From Caballeronia calidae (GTDB lineage Bacteria; Pseudomonadota; Gammaproteobacteria; Burkholderiales; Burkholderiaceae): DNA of 64,000 nt. Below, piece by piece: positions 1-9,850 of this stretch. The stretch covers positions 62,001 to 126,000 of the forward strand of contig NZ_FCOX02000003.1 in assembly GCF_900044055.2 (NCBI RefSeq). The letters run 5' to 3'. Position 1 is the stretch's first letter; the number at the start of each line of letters is the position of its first letter. The notes under the pieces were generated by a model. That model saw nothing but the letters and a program-made list of their open reading frames with translations, made no database searches and had not been told where the DNA came from. The position numbers were made by a program, and so were the translations under genes.

Positions 1-376
1 CTGGGCCGCTTCAAACGGCGACCGCTCGGAGAACGGCGACTATATCTACGGCAAGCGGCGCCTGCGCGAGATCGACCGGCGCATCCGCTTTCTGGGCAAA
101 CGTCTGGATCTCGCGGAAGTGGTGGACAGCAGCAAGCAGGAGAACGTCGACCAGGTGTTCTTCGGTGCGACAGTGGACTACGCAGGCGACGATGGCGATG
201 TGAAAACCGTGACGATCGTCGGCGTGGACGAGGTGGACCTTGAGCGCGGCTACGTGAGCTGGATCTCGCCGGTGGCGCGGGCGCTGCTGAAGGCGAAGAT
301 CGGCGATACGGTCGCGTTGCACACGCCCGCGGGCGTGCAGCAGATCGATATCCTGGACGTGCGATATCCGCATTGA
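1..376 (+). CDS. greB: Transcription elongation factor GreB (3' part)
   Basis: The reading frame is open from base 2, so the start codon lies before the window. The visible 124 residues begin inside the N-terminal coiled coil with an acidic, Arg-rich segment (GDRSENGDYIYGKRRLREID) that is characteristic of GreB. They continue through the FKBP-like C-terminal domain, which includes the family-typical end of the domain just before the stop. GreB binds the secondary channel of RNA polymerase and stimulates cleavage of backtracked transcripts. The GDRSENGDY segment holds the acidic residues at the coiled-coil tip that reach the polymerase active site in this family. A strong hairpin terminator follows 25 bp after the stop. 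GreA is the only serious alternative, and the YGKRRLREID wording favours GreB. Confidence 0.93.
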   Translation, partial: WAASNGDRSENGDYIYGKRRLREIDRRIRFLGKRLDLAEVVDSSKQENVDQVFFGATVDYAGDDGDVKTVTIVGVDEVDLERGYVSWISPVARALLKAKIGDTVALHTPAGVQQIDILDVRYPH

Positions 377-401
377 TCCGGGACGCTGTGCGGTAGGGAC
401 G

Positions 402-430
402 AAAAAAAGCCGCTCCGAAGAGCGGCTTTT
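402..430. terminator. Bidirectional hairpin terminator between greB and the porin gene
   Basis: Stem AGCCGCTC (408-415) pairs with GAGCGGCT (420-427) around a CGAA loop. An A-run precedes the stem and a T-run follows it, so it can end transcription from both convergent genes. Confidence 0.9.
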
Positions 431-454
431 CTACAGCGGTACTGCGTGTGAAGC

Positions 455-1627
455 TTAGAAGCGGTGACGCATGCCGACCGTAGCCGAAACTTGATTGTTC
501 GACGACGCGATGCCCACGCCGTTGATCGTCGCGCCGCCCGGCAGGCCGTCCGTGTCCGTCACGTGCTGGTATTCGCCCTGCAGGTACACGTCGGTACGCT
601 TCGACAGCGCGTATGCCGTTTGCAGGTTGAACTGATGGAACTTCGGCTTTTCGCCTTCGATGCGGCTGTCGGTGTACGTGTAGTTACCCGCGATCGACAG
701 AGCCGGCGTCAGGTTGTAGCGGCCGTTCACTTCGTAGTTCGTGAAGCGTGCGCTGTTGCCCAAGCCGACCGAGCCCAGACCTTGCGTGCCGACGTTCGTC
801 AGGCCTACGCCGTTGTCGAACATCGTCTGCGTGAACACGAAGCCAACCGTCGCCGGGCCGAACGCGTAGTTCAGGCCACCGCCGAAGATGCGCTGACGGC
901 CCGACGCGAACGGCGTCTGATCGTTCGTGACCGCGCCAGCCGTCTGGACGCCCGTGACTGCGTTGACCGTGCCGGCGTTGTTCGACTGGAAGTACGCACC
1001 AGCGACGTTCAACGGACCGTAGTTATACGACACACCCGCGCTGTACGCACGGTTGTTCGCGAAACCGCCAGCCTGGTTCGAGAAGCCGTACATCGCGCCG
1101 AACTTGAAGCCAGCATAGTTCGCGCTCGTGTACTTGACCGAGTTGTCGACGCGGAACGTGTTGTCGAGGTTGTCGTTGTCGAACGGGTGGGCGAACTGCG
1201 TGCCACCGTATTGCGTGCCCGTCAGAGCCAGCGGTGCAATGAAGTCGACGACGGAGTCATATTGACGGCCGAGGGTCACTGCGCCGAACTGGTTGCTCGA
1301 CAGACCGACAAACGCCTGACGGCCGAACTCACGGCCACCTTGGCTGTTCGTGCCGTTCATGATGTTGAAGCCGTTCTCCAACGTGAAGATCGCCTTCAGG
1401 CCGCCACCGAGGTCTTCCGAACCACGCAGGCCCCAACGGCTGCCGTTCACGGAGCCGCTCGTCGCCTTCCAGTTGCTGTGGCCCGAGCCGCCGCTGCCCG
1501 GAACGATGTTGTTGTTCGTGTACGTCAGGCCTGCATCGATCAGGCCGTACAGCGTGACGCTGCTTTGCGCGTGAGCGGCGGTGGCAAAAACGCCCGTCAG
1601 GGCGGCGACCATGAGAGTCTTTTTCAT
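455..1627 (-). CDS. Gram-negative trimeric porin (Burkholderia OpcP/OmpC-like)
   Basis: This 390-residue outer-membrane protein forms a passive channel for small hydrophilic solutes. It begins MKKTLMVAALTGVFATAAHA, a signal peptide ending in AHA, and mature QSSVTLYGLIDAGL is the classic first strand of betaproteobacterial porins. Long Gly/Asn/Tyr-rich alternating strands follow, and the protein ends in VGMRHRF, with the C-terminal Phe needed for BAM-dependent assembly. The frame stays open upstream, but I chose the ATG at 1627 because a GGAG lies 8 nt before it and the signal peptide starts there. The gene converges on greB with a shared terminator. Family assignment is firm; substrate preference cannot be read from sequence. 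Confidence 0.93.
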   Translation of the reverse strand: MKKTLMVAALTGVFATAAHAQSSVTLYGLIDAGLTYTNNNIVPGSGGSGHSNWKATSGSVNGSRWGLRGSEDLGGGLKAIFTLENGFNIMNGTNSQGGREFGRQAFVGLSSNQFGAVTLGRQYDSVVDFIAPLALTGTQYGGTQFAHPFDNDNLDNTFRVDNSVKYTSANYAGFKFGAMYGFSNQAGGFANNRAYSAGVSYNYGPLNVAGAYFQSNNAGTVNAVTGVQTAGAVTNDQTPFASGRQRIFGGGLNYAFGPATVGFVFTQTMFDNGVGLTNVGTQGLGSVGLGNSARFTNYEVNGRYNLTPALSIAGNYTYTDSRIEGEKPKFHQFNLQTAYALSKRTDVYLQGEYQHVTDTDGLPGGATINGVGIASSNNQVSATVGMRHRF

Positions 1628-2033
1628 CTTTGTAACTCCGAGAGCAGATTGGGCCGGGGACCCAGGCTTTGAGGAAACCCTCGCTCCGGCGCGCTGCGAG
1701 AGGCGCGGGCGGAGGAGCAGTGCGTCGGCGGAGCGACACACTTGTTTCCGGACCAGACGAAGTGTAAAGACGGTGTTACAGACAGGGCGTTCCAATTTCC
1801 GCAATAAACCATTGTTGATGCGGCAATGATCTCGCTAAGGCATATTTTTCTTTATATACAAGGGTTTATCGGCGAATAAAGTCGTAAGGGGCGAACTGTC
1901 AACCAAACGACGTTGCGCATGCGCGACATGAATCGGCGCGGAAATACAACGGGAAAATTCGCAATGAGCATTGTTGATGTATCTGAAATAGAAGTTTGCC
2001 GGTTTTGCAGGTAATTTATTCGGAGCGCATCGC

Positions 2034-2039
2034 TATACT
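2034..2039 (+). promoter_or_regulatory. Putative -10 element of the small-RNA candidate
   Basis: TATACT matches the sigma-70 -10 consensus at five of six positions and would start transcription near 2046, just before the first of three hairpins. No good -35 hexamer is visible 17 nt upstream, so an activator may be needed or the assignment may be wrong. Confidence 0.35.
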
Positions 2040-2045
2040 TCAGTT

Positions 2046-2130
2046 TCTGCTTTCCGAAGCAGACTTTTTCGTTGACGGAAAAAGATCTCCAAACTTTGTC
2101 AGCGCGACTTCCCGGTCGCGCTTTTTTTTT
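2046..2130 (+). ncRNA. Candidate small RNA with three hairpins and an intrinsic terminator
   Basis: Three consecutive hairpins can be drawn: CTGCTT/AAGCAG (2047-2062, loop TCCG), CTTTTTC/GAAAAAG (2064-2084), and AGCGCGAC/GTCGCGCT (2101-2122) followed by nine T residues. The last is a textbook Rho-independent terminator on the plus strand, but no plus-strand gene lies upstream for it to serve; greB is already terminated at 402-430 and the porin runs the other way. With the TATACT at 2034 this gives an RNA of about 85 nt. The unpaired segment between hairpins two and three could base-pair with targets. It is not a family I recognise. The evidence is structural only. Confidence 0.45.
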
Positions 2131-3022
2131 GCGTCGTCCGTTCTAGTGCGACGCCGTGACTTCTCCGCCCTTCACCGGCTCGCGGTCGAGCGGCCTCTAT
2201 CACGTGGTGCCTCGCATTCATGGGCTAGGACAGCAGATTCTGACGTGCAGGATCGAATTCAAACGATGTCGCGGACTCCATCGCCGACAAGATCGATTGC
2301 GTGGGAAGCGATTTGAAACCATTTCGCGATTCGGTGTAGTTGAACCATCGTCACGATTCCCCCTTTACACTTAAGTTGCGATTTAGTTTTCATGTTGCTT
2401 AATGCCGGAGGATCGGGCAAGACGATTAAATATTCACGATTGCAATGATCCGGTTAGAGGGCGATATTTGTAATCGACGCGCCCGCTCTTTACTGCTACC
2501 AGATTCGATTACTTTCAAGTTGCGGTTATGTATCTCAAATGAATGTGATGGAACTGCGCATTCGAATTCACTGCCTTTCCAAAATGAAAATGGTTAATCG
2601 CGCGCATTGAGCGAAAGGTATCAATGCCTGCTGCGCCCGGTGCTGCGGAGACGCTTGCGCGGCGCATCGCTAGACGCCAGCGGCGGCCGAGCAGGCGCGA
2701 CCGATCCGTCGCGAACGCGGGCGTCGGCGGAAAACATGAAAAGTATCTTTGTTAATCGGGGATTCCGATTACGGGTTGTCCGCTATTGCGATGTGATCAA
2801 CTTTTAATGGTCACGCGCCTGAAATCGGAAAAGCGGTCGGTCGACATCCCAAGCAAAAAAATCGCTGACGCGAAGCGCCTTCGGCATCGCGTAATGAATC
2901 CCGATGCGGTATAAGCCAGCGATCCCTTGCAGCAAAAGCCCGCCGACCCGTGCTGCGTTAGAATGGGCAATCCAGCGAATCTCTCCCCCGGCCCATCGCG
3001 CCGTCTCGTTCGTTCATCCACG

Positions 3023-4168
3023 ATGCAACTCGATCCGTCAATCAGCTTTGCCTATCCCTCCGAACCCATTGCGTTCGTCGATCTCGAAACGACCGGCGCG
3101 ACGTTCGGCGTGGACCGCATCACCGAGATCGGCATCGTGGAGATCGGCCCGTCCGGTGTGTCGCAATGGACGTCGCTCGTCAACCCGGAAAAGCGGATTC
3201 CCGCGTTCGTTCAGCAGTTGACCGGCATCACCGATGCGATGGTGCGCGATGCCCCGACGTTCGAGCAGCTCGCCGCCGGCTTGCTCGAGCGAATGAACGG
3301 CCGCCTGTTCGTCGCGCACAACGCGCACTTCGATCACGGCTTCCTGAAGGGCGAATTCAGGCGCATGGGTCTTCGCTTCGCGCCCGACGTGCTCTGCACG
3401 GTGCAGCTTTCGCGCGCGGTCTATCCGTCGGAAAGCCGTCATGGCCTCGATGCGCTCGTCGAGCGGTTCGCGCTCGTGCCTGCCGCGCGGCACCGCGCGC
3501 TTGCCGATGCCGACCTGCTCTGGCAATTCTGGCAACACCTGCATCGCGCGCACGCGCCGGATGTCATGCGCGCACATCTCGAACGCGTGACGCGCCGGTT
3601 CCAGCTCGCCGCGCACATCGACGAGGACACGATCGAGCAGATTCCCGCCGGCTGCGGCGCCTACATGTTTTATGGCGATGACGACGCGCCGCTCTACGCC
3701 GGCAGAAGCGTGCGACTGCGTCAGCGCGTGCGTTCGCATCTCGTGGGGCCGCGGCGTTCCGCGAAGGACCTGCGTCTCGCCGCGCTCGTGCGCCGCGTCG
3801 AGTGGAAGGCGACGTGCGGGGAAATCGGCGCGATGTTGGCCGAGGCGCAGTGGATCGCGAGTTCGCGTCCGGCGCACAACCGCGCGACGAAGACGCGTCC
3901 GGGCGATGTCGGCAGCGCGCCGTGGCCGCACGCGGGCGCGATCGCGATCGAGGAGCGCGACGAGGCATCGGGACGACGCGCGTGGCACGTCATCGACCGC
4001 TGGTGCTATCTCGGCACGGCCGACACACTCGCGCAAGCCGGCGCACTGCGTGCGAATGCCGACACGCCCGTGTTCGAACTGTCGACGTACCGCGTCCTGA
4101 GCGAACGTCTCGCGCGCGGACTCGCGGTCACGCCGCTCGCTGCCGCAACGCCGGCGACTGCCGTTTAA
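3023..4168 (+). CDS. DnaQ-like 3'-5' exonuclease fused to a UvrC/Cho-type GIY-YIG nuclease domain
   Basis: 381 residues with two nuclease domains. Residues about 10-175 are a DEDDh exonuclease: FVDLETTG carries the first Asp-Glu pair, VAHNAHFDHGFL the second motif, and HRALADADLLWQ the His-Asp pair. Residues about 205-290 form a GIY-YIG domain: GAYMFYGDDDAPLYAGRS, then the LRQRVRSHL helix with its Arg. This resembles Cho and the N-terminal half of UvrC, which make the 3' incision in nucleotide excision repair. The fusion is known in proteobacteria, usually annotated as DNA polymerase III epsilon-like, but it is not the replicative DnaQ. The ATG at 3023 was chosen because homology begins directly after it; no clear ribosome site is seen, and an in-frame ATG at 2963 is possible. 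The gene converges on the chorismate mutase gene with 7 bp between stops. Confidence 0.85.
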   Translation: MQLDPSISFAYPSEPIAFVDLETTGATFGVDRITEIGIVEIGPSGVSQWTSLVNPEKRIPAFVQQLTGITDAMVRDAPTFEQLAAGLLERMNGRLFVAHNAHFDHGFLKGEFRRMGLRFAPDVLCTVQLSRAVYPSESRHGLDALVERFALVPAARHRALADADLLWQFWQHLHRAHAPDVMRAHLERVTRRFQLAAHIDEDTIEQIPAGCGAYMFYGDDDAPLYAGRSVRLRQRVRSHLVGPRRSAKDLRLAALVRRVEWKATCGEIGAMLAEAQWIASSRPAHNRATKTRPGDVGSAPWPHAGAIAIEERDEASGRRAWHVIDRWCYLGTADTLAQAGALRANADTPVFELSTYRVLSERLARGLAVTPLAAATPATAV

Positions 4169-4175
4169 GACGCCA

Positions 4176-4772
4176 TCAGCCGATCGCGCCGACGCCGCCC
4201 GTCGCGCAGACGTGGGACAGCGCGCGCATGAGCGGCGGGTTCATCGACGAGTTATAGCGCGTCAGATGCTTCCATCGCGCCACGCTTTCGGCGAGGCGAA
4301 CGGGGCAGTCCTCCGCATGGCGAAGCGGCTCGACGTGCGCGAGCGCCGATACGAGAGACTGCGTGAGCCGGTCGAGCTTCGGACGCGTGTCCTTGGCGAG
4401 ATCCGGCGGCGATTCTTCGGGCGCCGCCTTCAGCGCGCGCCAGTTGGCGAAGAGCGCGTTCTGCACGTCCTTGCTGGCATCGATCTGGTCGCGGAAGAAC
4501 TGGCGCGCGAACTCGGGGTCGACCTGCGCGGCCGTGGCCTTTTCCTCGACGTGCTTGAGCAACGCCTCTTCGCGCGGCGTGTCGGTGACAGGTTCGTGAT
4601 GCGCCCACTTCCAGCGCGCGACCGGCTCCGCGAGCGCGAGCCGTTGCGAAACCAGGGCGATGAGATTGGTGAACGCGGTGTCGTCGCCGTCGGCTTGTGC
4701 GGACGCGGGCGCGGCGAGCGCGAGCGCGCAGGCGACAGAGGCGAGGAGGGGAGACTTCGATCGGCGGCGCAT
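4176..4772 (-). CDS. Secreted (periplasmic) chorismate mutase, AroQ gamma type
   Basis: 198 residues. The N-terminus MRRRSKSPLLASVACALALA ends in APASA, a signal peptide, so the enzyme should be exported. The mature part is all-helical, with the AroQ core LVSQRLALAEPVARWKWAHH near residue 40, followed by helices containing DPEFARQFFRDQIDASK. The family converts chorismate to prephenate; gamma-type enzymes act outside the cytoplasm, and their role there is unresolved. The start could instead be the ATG at 4817, which only lengthens the region before the hydrophobic core. No strong ribosome site marks either ATG. The protein length fits the exported class and is too long for a free AroQ domain of about 90 residues. 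Confidence 0.85.
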   Translation of the reverse strand: MRRRSKSPLLASVACALALAAPASAQADGDDTAFTNLIALVSQRLALAEPVARWKWAHHEPVTDTPREEALLKHVEEKATAAQVDPEFARQFFRDQIDASKDVQNALFANWRALKAAPEESPPDLAKDTRPKLDRLTQSLVSALAHVEPLRHAEDCPVRLAESVARWKHLTRYNSSMNPPLMRALSHVCATGGVGAIG

Positions 4773-5010
4773 CGGTGTCCGGGAAAAAGCTCCAAGAATA
4801 GCGCACCGCACGGTCATTCCGAAACGACGGCAGCCAACTGAAGGGATCAGATTCGACGGGGCGAGCCGAGTCGCACGACTCGCCCGATTGCGGTCATGAA
4901 CGAGGGGCGCGAGGCGTCCTGGCGTGAGCCATGTGCGGACCGGACGGTCCGCGTGTGCCGCGCGCGGCAGGCGTCGTTCTCACGACGACGGCGTGATCCA
5001 GCGTGTCCGC

Positions 5011-5160
5011 CTATTTCGACTGCGCCGATTTGCGCTGTTCATCGAAGAACGCGCGCACATGCTCGGGCAGTTCGGTCGCGAGAAATTCGACGGCAACCGG
5101 TTCCGGATCCGGACAAAACACCTTGTCGGGCGTCGGGATTTTCGTCGGTTTCGCGTCCAT
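5011..5160 (-). CDS. Small hypothetical protein, 49 residues
   Basis: A short frame with an excellent ribosome site: AGAGGAG sits 7 nt before the ATG. The product begins MDAKPTKIPTPDKVFCPDPE and continues with FLATELPEHVRAFFDEQRKS, which reads like a compact Pro-rich head plus one amphipathic helix. It has one Cys and no membrane segment. The high-GC third-position pattern of real genes here is kept throughout. It stands alone between the chorismate mutase gene and tRNA-Thr, with no neighbour that suggests a role. I do not recognise a family. Confidence 0.6.
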   Translation of the reverse strand: MDAKPTKIPTPDKVFCPDPEPVAVEFLATELPEHVRAFFDEQRKSAQSK

Positions 5161-5744
5161 GATTTTTCTCCTCTGTGACATCAACAATTGCGCTACTGGC
5201 CGATGCGGCTATTGCGCCGCCGCATGCGGCCGAAATACGAAATACGGTTCCCTGTATAAATGCGTTATCGGATCGCGACCGCTCAGGCTTGAGCCAAGTG
5301 CCGCCTCTGATTACCCAAACGCATGATCGTTCGTCCTGGGGCGGGTAATGCTCGGCTAAGTCATTACCGGCCCTCGAATTTCTTGCTGCAAAAACTACGG
5401 TGTCCTACTTCTCGATGGCTGCCCGGCGCAACGCGCCCAGCCTGGATTCGCACGAAGTGCAACCACCGCGTACTTAAACTGTAGCTTTTCCTCTATGGAT
5501 ATAACGATACCGGGAAACCAGCGTTGACGCTCGATGGTGCAAGGCGGAAAATGGCTCGTTGTGGTAGGAAACCGCACATATACGATCAATAAGACGCGCG
5601 GCCGCAGCGGAATGTGAAATCGGTGCGGGCCATTTGCCGCCGAAATCGCAAGCCTGTGTATCGCGTGTGCGCTCGTTGCATGAGCGCAAGTGGTGGCGCA
5701 GCGTCAGACGCCGTGAAGGCAAGATCGCTGTCCAGAAGACCAAA
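5161..5744. other. Intergenic region between the 49-residue ORF and tRNA-Thr
   Basis: About 580 bp. It should contain the leftward promoter of the small gene at 5011-5160. No other open frame has a ribosome site, and I see no repeat or RNA motif that I can name. Confidence 0.5.
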
Positions 5745-5747
5745 AGC

Positions 5748-5781
5748 AAAAACCCGCGTCACTTGCGTGTACGCGGGTTTT
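5748..5781 (-). terminator. Terminator of tRNA-Thr
   Basis: A perfect stem of AAACCCGCGT against ACGCGGGTTT (about 5750-5759 and 5771-5780) encloses an 11-nt loop. On the minus strand it ends in a T-run, about 10 nt beyond the CCA end of the tRNA. Confidence 0.85.
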
Positions 5782-5791
5782 AAAATTTCTC

Positions 5792-5867
5792 TGGTGCCGG
5801 AAAGAGGAATCGAACCCCCGACCTTCGCATTACGAATGCGCTGCTCTACCGTCTGAGCTATTCCGGC
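5792..5867 (-). tRNA. tRNA-Thr(CGT)
   Basis: A 76-nt cloverleaf with the CCA end encoded. The acceptor stem GCCGGAA pairs with TTCCGGC. The D arm is GCTCAGACGGTAGAGC, the anticodon loop TTCGTAA gives anticodon CGT, and the T arm contains GGTTCGATTCC. The anticodon arm matches the Thr-CGT tRNA of enteric bacteria closely. It is transcribed leftward into its own terminator. Confidence 0.96.
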
Positions 5868-5948
5868 TCCATTGTTGCTTTCGTTTGATTCGTCAGCAAC
5901 GAAGAAGTGAGATTATGCAGAGCATTCGGCGTTTTGGCAATACCTGAG

Positions 5949-6968
<1,020 letters not shown>

Positions 6969-7132
6969 GCTTGAGCTCCGTGAGCGTTAGACGAATGTTC
7001 ACGATTCTAACCGCTCGACCCCGCCGCTCCATATGACAGCGACCGCGCGCATCCGCCATAAACGAGAACGGCTGTCGCGCGAAATTCCGCGCGACGGCCG
7101 TCGGACAGCAAAAATCCCCGACGAAACAGGGC

Positions 7133-9850
7133 TTAAGCGGCGAGCGCCTTCTCGACCACCTCGCGCACGTCCCGCGATTTCGCCTTCGACGCGACTTCGC
7201 TCAAAGCCGCGTGCATCTTCTCGCGGAGTTGCGGCGTGAAGCGGCGCCACAGTTCGAGCCCGCGCGCGAGACGCGCCGCGACTTGCGGATTGAGCGCGTC
7301 GAGCGCGATGACCTGCTCGGCCCAGAACGCGTAGCCGGAGCCGTCGGCGGCGTGGAACTGCGCCGGGTTGCCGCTGCAGAAGCTGAAGATCAGCGAGCGC
7401 GCGCGGTTCGGGTTCTTGATGTTGAACGCCTGATGCTGCATCAGCTTGCGCACGATCTCGATCACCTTGCGGTCCGGCCCGCCGCGCTGCGTCGCCTGGA
7501 GCGCGAACCACTTGTCGATGACGAGCGCCTCGTTCTCGAAGCGGCGATAGAAGTCCGCCAGCGCCGCATCCGCGACGGTCGCATCCGCGCCCTTCGTCGC
7601 GCTCGCGAGCAGCAGCGCGGAGAGCGCCGCCGAGCGGTCGGTCATGTTGTTGGCGGCGTCGTACTGCGCCTGCGCGAGCTTGACGGCCTCGCGCGGATCG
7701 TCGAGCTGGCTCAGATAGGCGAGGGCGAGATTCTTCAGGCCGCGCTTGCCGGCGTCTTCCGGCACCGGGCGATATTCGCCCGAAGTGCGGTTCGCTTCAT
7801 ACGTCGCGAGCCACTTGTCGCGCAATTGCGACGCGAGGCGCCGGCTCATGAAGACGCGCGCCGCGTGCACGGCGGCCGGGTCCGACACGCTCATCTGCTC
7901 GGCGAGATAGCTTTCCGACGGCAGCATCAGCGCGAGCTCGCGGAACGCGGGCGTGAGCGTGGTGTCGTCGAGCACGCGGGCGAACGCGGCGATCACCTGA
8001 TCGTCGATGGCGAGCGCGTCGCCCTTCGCGGCGCGCTCGGCGAGCGACAGCAGCTCGCGCGTGGCGAGTCGCTGGCCGGCTTCCCAGCGGTTGAACGGAT
8101 CGCTGTCGTGCGCGAGCAGGAACGCGAGTTCTTCGTTCGTATAGTCGTATTCGACGATCACCGGCGCCGAGAAATTGCGCAGGAGCGACGGCAGCGGCGC
8201 CTCGTTCACGTCGACGAAGGTGAACGACTGTTCGCGCCCAGTGAATTCGAGCACGCGCGTCGTGCCGTTCGGCTCCTTCTCGCCTTCGAGGCGCAGCGGC
8301 AGATCCGCGCCGTTCCTGCCGATCAGGCCGACCGAGAACGGAATCAGGAGCGGCCCTTTCTGCGTTTCGCGCGCGGCCTCGGACGCCTCGGCGTAGCCTT
8401 GCATGAGCGTCAGCGTATAGCGCTTGGTCGCGGCGTCATAATGCGCGCGCACGGAGACGCGCGGCGTGCCGGCCTGGCTGTACCAGCGCTCGAACTGCGC
8501 GAGATCGCGATGATTCGCATCGGCGAGCGCCTGACGGAAGTCGTCGCAGGTGACGGCCTGGCCGTCGAAGCGCTGGAAGTAGAGGTCCATGCCGCGGCGG
8601 AAGCCGTCGCGGTCGAAGAGCGTCTGATACATCCGCACGACTTCCGAGCCTTTCTCGTAGACGGTCATCGTGTAGAAGTTGTTGATCTCGACGTAGCTCT
8701 CGGGGCGCACCGGATGCGCCATCGGGCCGGCGTCCTCGGCGAACTGCATCTGACGCAGCACGCGCACGTCCTCGATGCGCTTGGTCGCGCGCGCGGCGGC
8801 GCTCGCGGCGCCTTCGACGTCGCCCGCGGCCATATCGGCGGAGAATTCCTGATCGCGGAACACGGTCAGGCCTTCCTTCAGGCTCAACTGGAACCAGTCG
8901 CGGCAGGTCACGCGGTTGCCGGTCCAGTTATGGAAGTACTCGTGGCCGACCACGGCCTCGATGTTCGAGAAATCCGTGTCCGTCGCGGTTTCGGGGTTCG
9001 CGAGCACATACTTCGTATTGAAGATGTTGAGGCCCTTGTTCTCCATCGCGCCCATGTTGAAGTCGCTCACCGCGACGATCATGAAGCGGTCGAGATCCAG
9101 CTCCAGCCCGAAGCGCCTTTCGTCCCAGCGAATCGAGTTGATGAGCGAATCCATCGCGTGACGGGTTTTATCCAGATCGTGCGGCTCGACCCACACCTGC
9201 AGGAGCTTCTCCTTGCCCGAGCCCGACTCGATGCGCTCCTCGATGCACACCAGCTTGCCCGCGACCAGCGCGAACAGATAGCTCGGCTTCTTGAACGGGT
9301 CTTCCCATGTGGCGAAGTGACGGCCATCGGGCAGATCGCCTTCCGCGATCAGATTGCCGTTGGACAGCAGCACCGGATACGCGGTCTTGTCGGCGCGCAG
9401 CGTGACGGTGTAGGTGGCCATCACGTCCGGGCGGTCGAGGAAGTAGGTGATGCGGCGAAAGCCCTCGGCCTCGCACTGCGTGAAGAAGTTGCCGCTGGAG
9501 ACATAAAGTCCGGAGAGCGTCGTGTTCCCGGCCGGATCGCAGATGCTTTCGATGCTCAGCTCGAAGGCATCCGCCGGAATCTTGCCGATTGACAGTCCGG
9601 TTTCATGGACCCGGACATCCGCGTGCCCGACGCCGTCGATCGCCGCGCTCACGAATTCGAGCTGTTCGCCCATCAACTCGAGGCGCGAAGCGTCGCCCTG
9701 GGCGTCGGGGTTGCGGCGCAGCTTCATCGTATTCTTCACGACCGTGCGCGATGGCACGAGATCGAACTCGAGCGCGACGGAGTCGATCAGGAAGGCGGGC
9801 GGCGTGTAGTCCTGGCGGCGGATCACTGCGGATGCGGTCGTGGTAGACAT
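7133..9850 (-). CDS. pepN: Aminopeptidase N (M1 family zinc metallopeptidase)
   Basis: 905 residues. This cytosolic enzyme removes N-terminal residues from peptides in the last steps of protein turnover. The exopeptidase signature GAMENKGLN is near residue 267. The zinc site HEYFHNWTGNRVTCRDWFQL is near 302, with the third ligand, Glu, 19 residues after the second His in SLKEGL. The long alpha-helical C-terminal domain of the E. coli-type enzyme is complete. The frame extends 57 codons further upstream, but homology starts at MSTTTASAVIRRQDYTPP, so the ATG at 9850 is used. The gene is divergent from the lipoprotein gene at 10083. Confidence 0.96.
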   Translation of the reverse strand: MSTTTASAVIRRQDYTPPAFLIDSVALEFDLVPSRTVVKNTMKLRRNPDAQGDASRLELMGEQLEFVSAAIDGVGHADVRVHETGLSIGKIPADAFELSIESICDPAGNTTLSGLYVSSGNFFTQCEAEGFRRITYFLDRPDVMATYTVTLRADKTAYPVLLSNGNLIAEGDLPDGRHFATWEDPFKKPSYLFALVAGKLVCIEERIESGSGKEKLLQVWVEPHDLDKTRHAMDSLINSIRWDERRFGLELDLDRFMIVAVSDFNMGAMENKGLNIFNTKYVLANPETATDTDFSNIEAVVGHEYFHNWTGNRVTCRDWFQLSLKEGLTVFRDQEFSADMAAGDVEGAASAAARATKRIEDVRVLRQMQFAEDAGPMAHPVRPESYVEINNFYTMTVYEKGSEVVRMYQTLFDRDGFRRGMDLYFQRFDGQAVTCDDFRQALADANHRDLAQFERWYSQAGTPRVSVRAHYDAATKRYTLTLMQGYAEASEAARETQKGPLLIPFSVGLIGRNGADLPLRLEGEKEPNGTTRVLEFTGREQSFTFVDVNEAPLPSLLRNFSAPVIVEYDYTNEELAFLLAHDSDPFNRWEAGQRLATRELLSLAERAAKGDALAIDDQVIAAFARVLDDTTLTPAFRELALMLPSESYLAEQMSVSDPAAVHAARVFMSRRLASQLRDKWLATYEANRTSGEYRPVPEDAGKRGLKNLALAYLSQLDDPREAVKLAQAQYDAANNMTDRSAALSALLLASATKGADATVADAALADFYRRFENEALVIDKWFALQATQRGGPDRKVIEIVRKLMQHQAFNIKNPNRARSLIFSFCSGNPAQFHAADGSGYAFWAEQVIALDALNPQVAARLARGLELWRRFTPQLREKMHAALSEVASKAKSRDVREVVEKALAA

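Larger units (their letters stand above)
1628..3022. other. Long intergenic region, AT-richer than its surroundings
   Basis: About 1.4 kb without a convincing protein gene. It should hold the porin promoter, read leftward, and a promoter for the nuclease gene at its right end. I could not pick either with confidence. A candidate small RNA lies at about 2046-2130. The 11-mer CATTGTTGATG occurs twice (1810-1820 and 1969-1979), each time close to a CAATG. From about 2360 to 2800 the base composition is clearly lower in GC than the flanks, and I recognise nothing else there. Confidence 0.6.

Noticed and set aside
2624..2755. A 43-codon plus-strand frame with AAAGG upstream
   Set aside because: The product is a featureless Arg-rich peptide and the frame has no neighbours or terminator that support it; not enough to call a gene.
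2868..2892. A minus-strand hairpin followed by a T-run (complement of 2855-2861)
   Set aside because: The T-run is 6 nt away from the stem, the stem has an internal bulge, and no minus-strand gene lies upstream to be terminated.
7211..9592. A 793-codon plus-strand open frame opposite pepN
   Set aside because: It mirrors the pepN codon pattern and its composition is that of antisense GC-rich DNA, with no recognisable domain.
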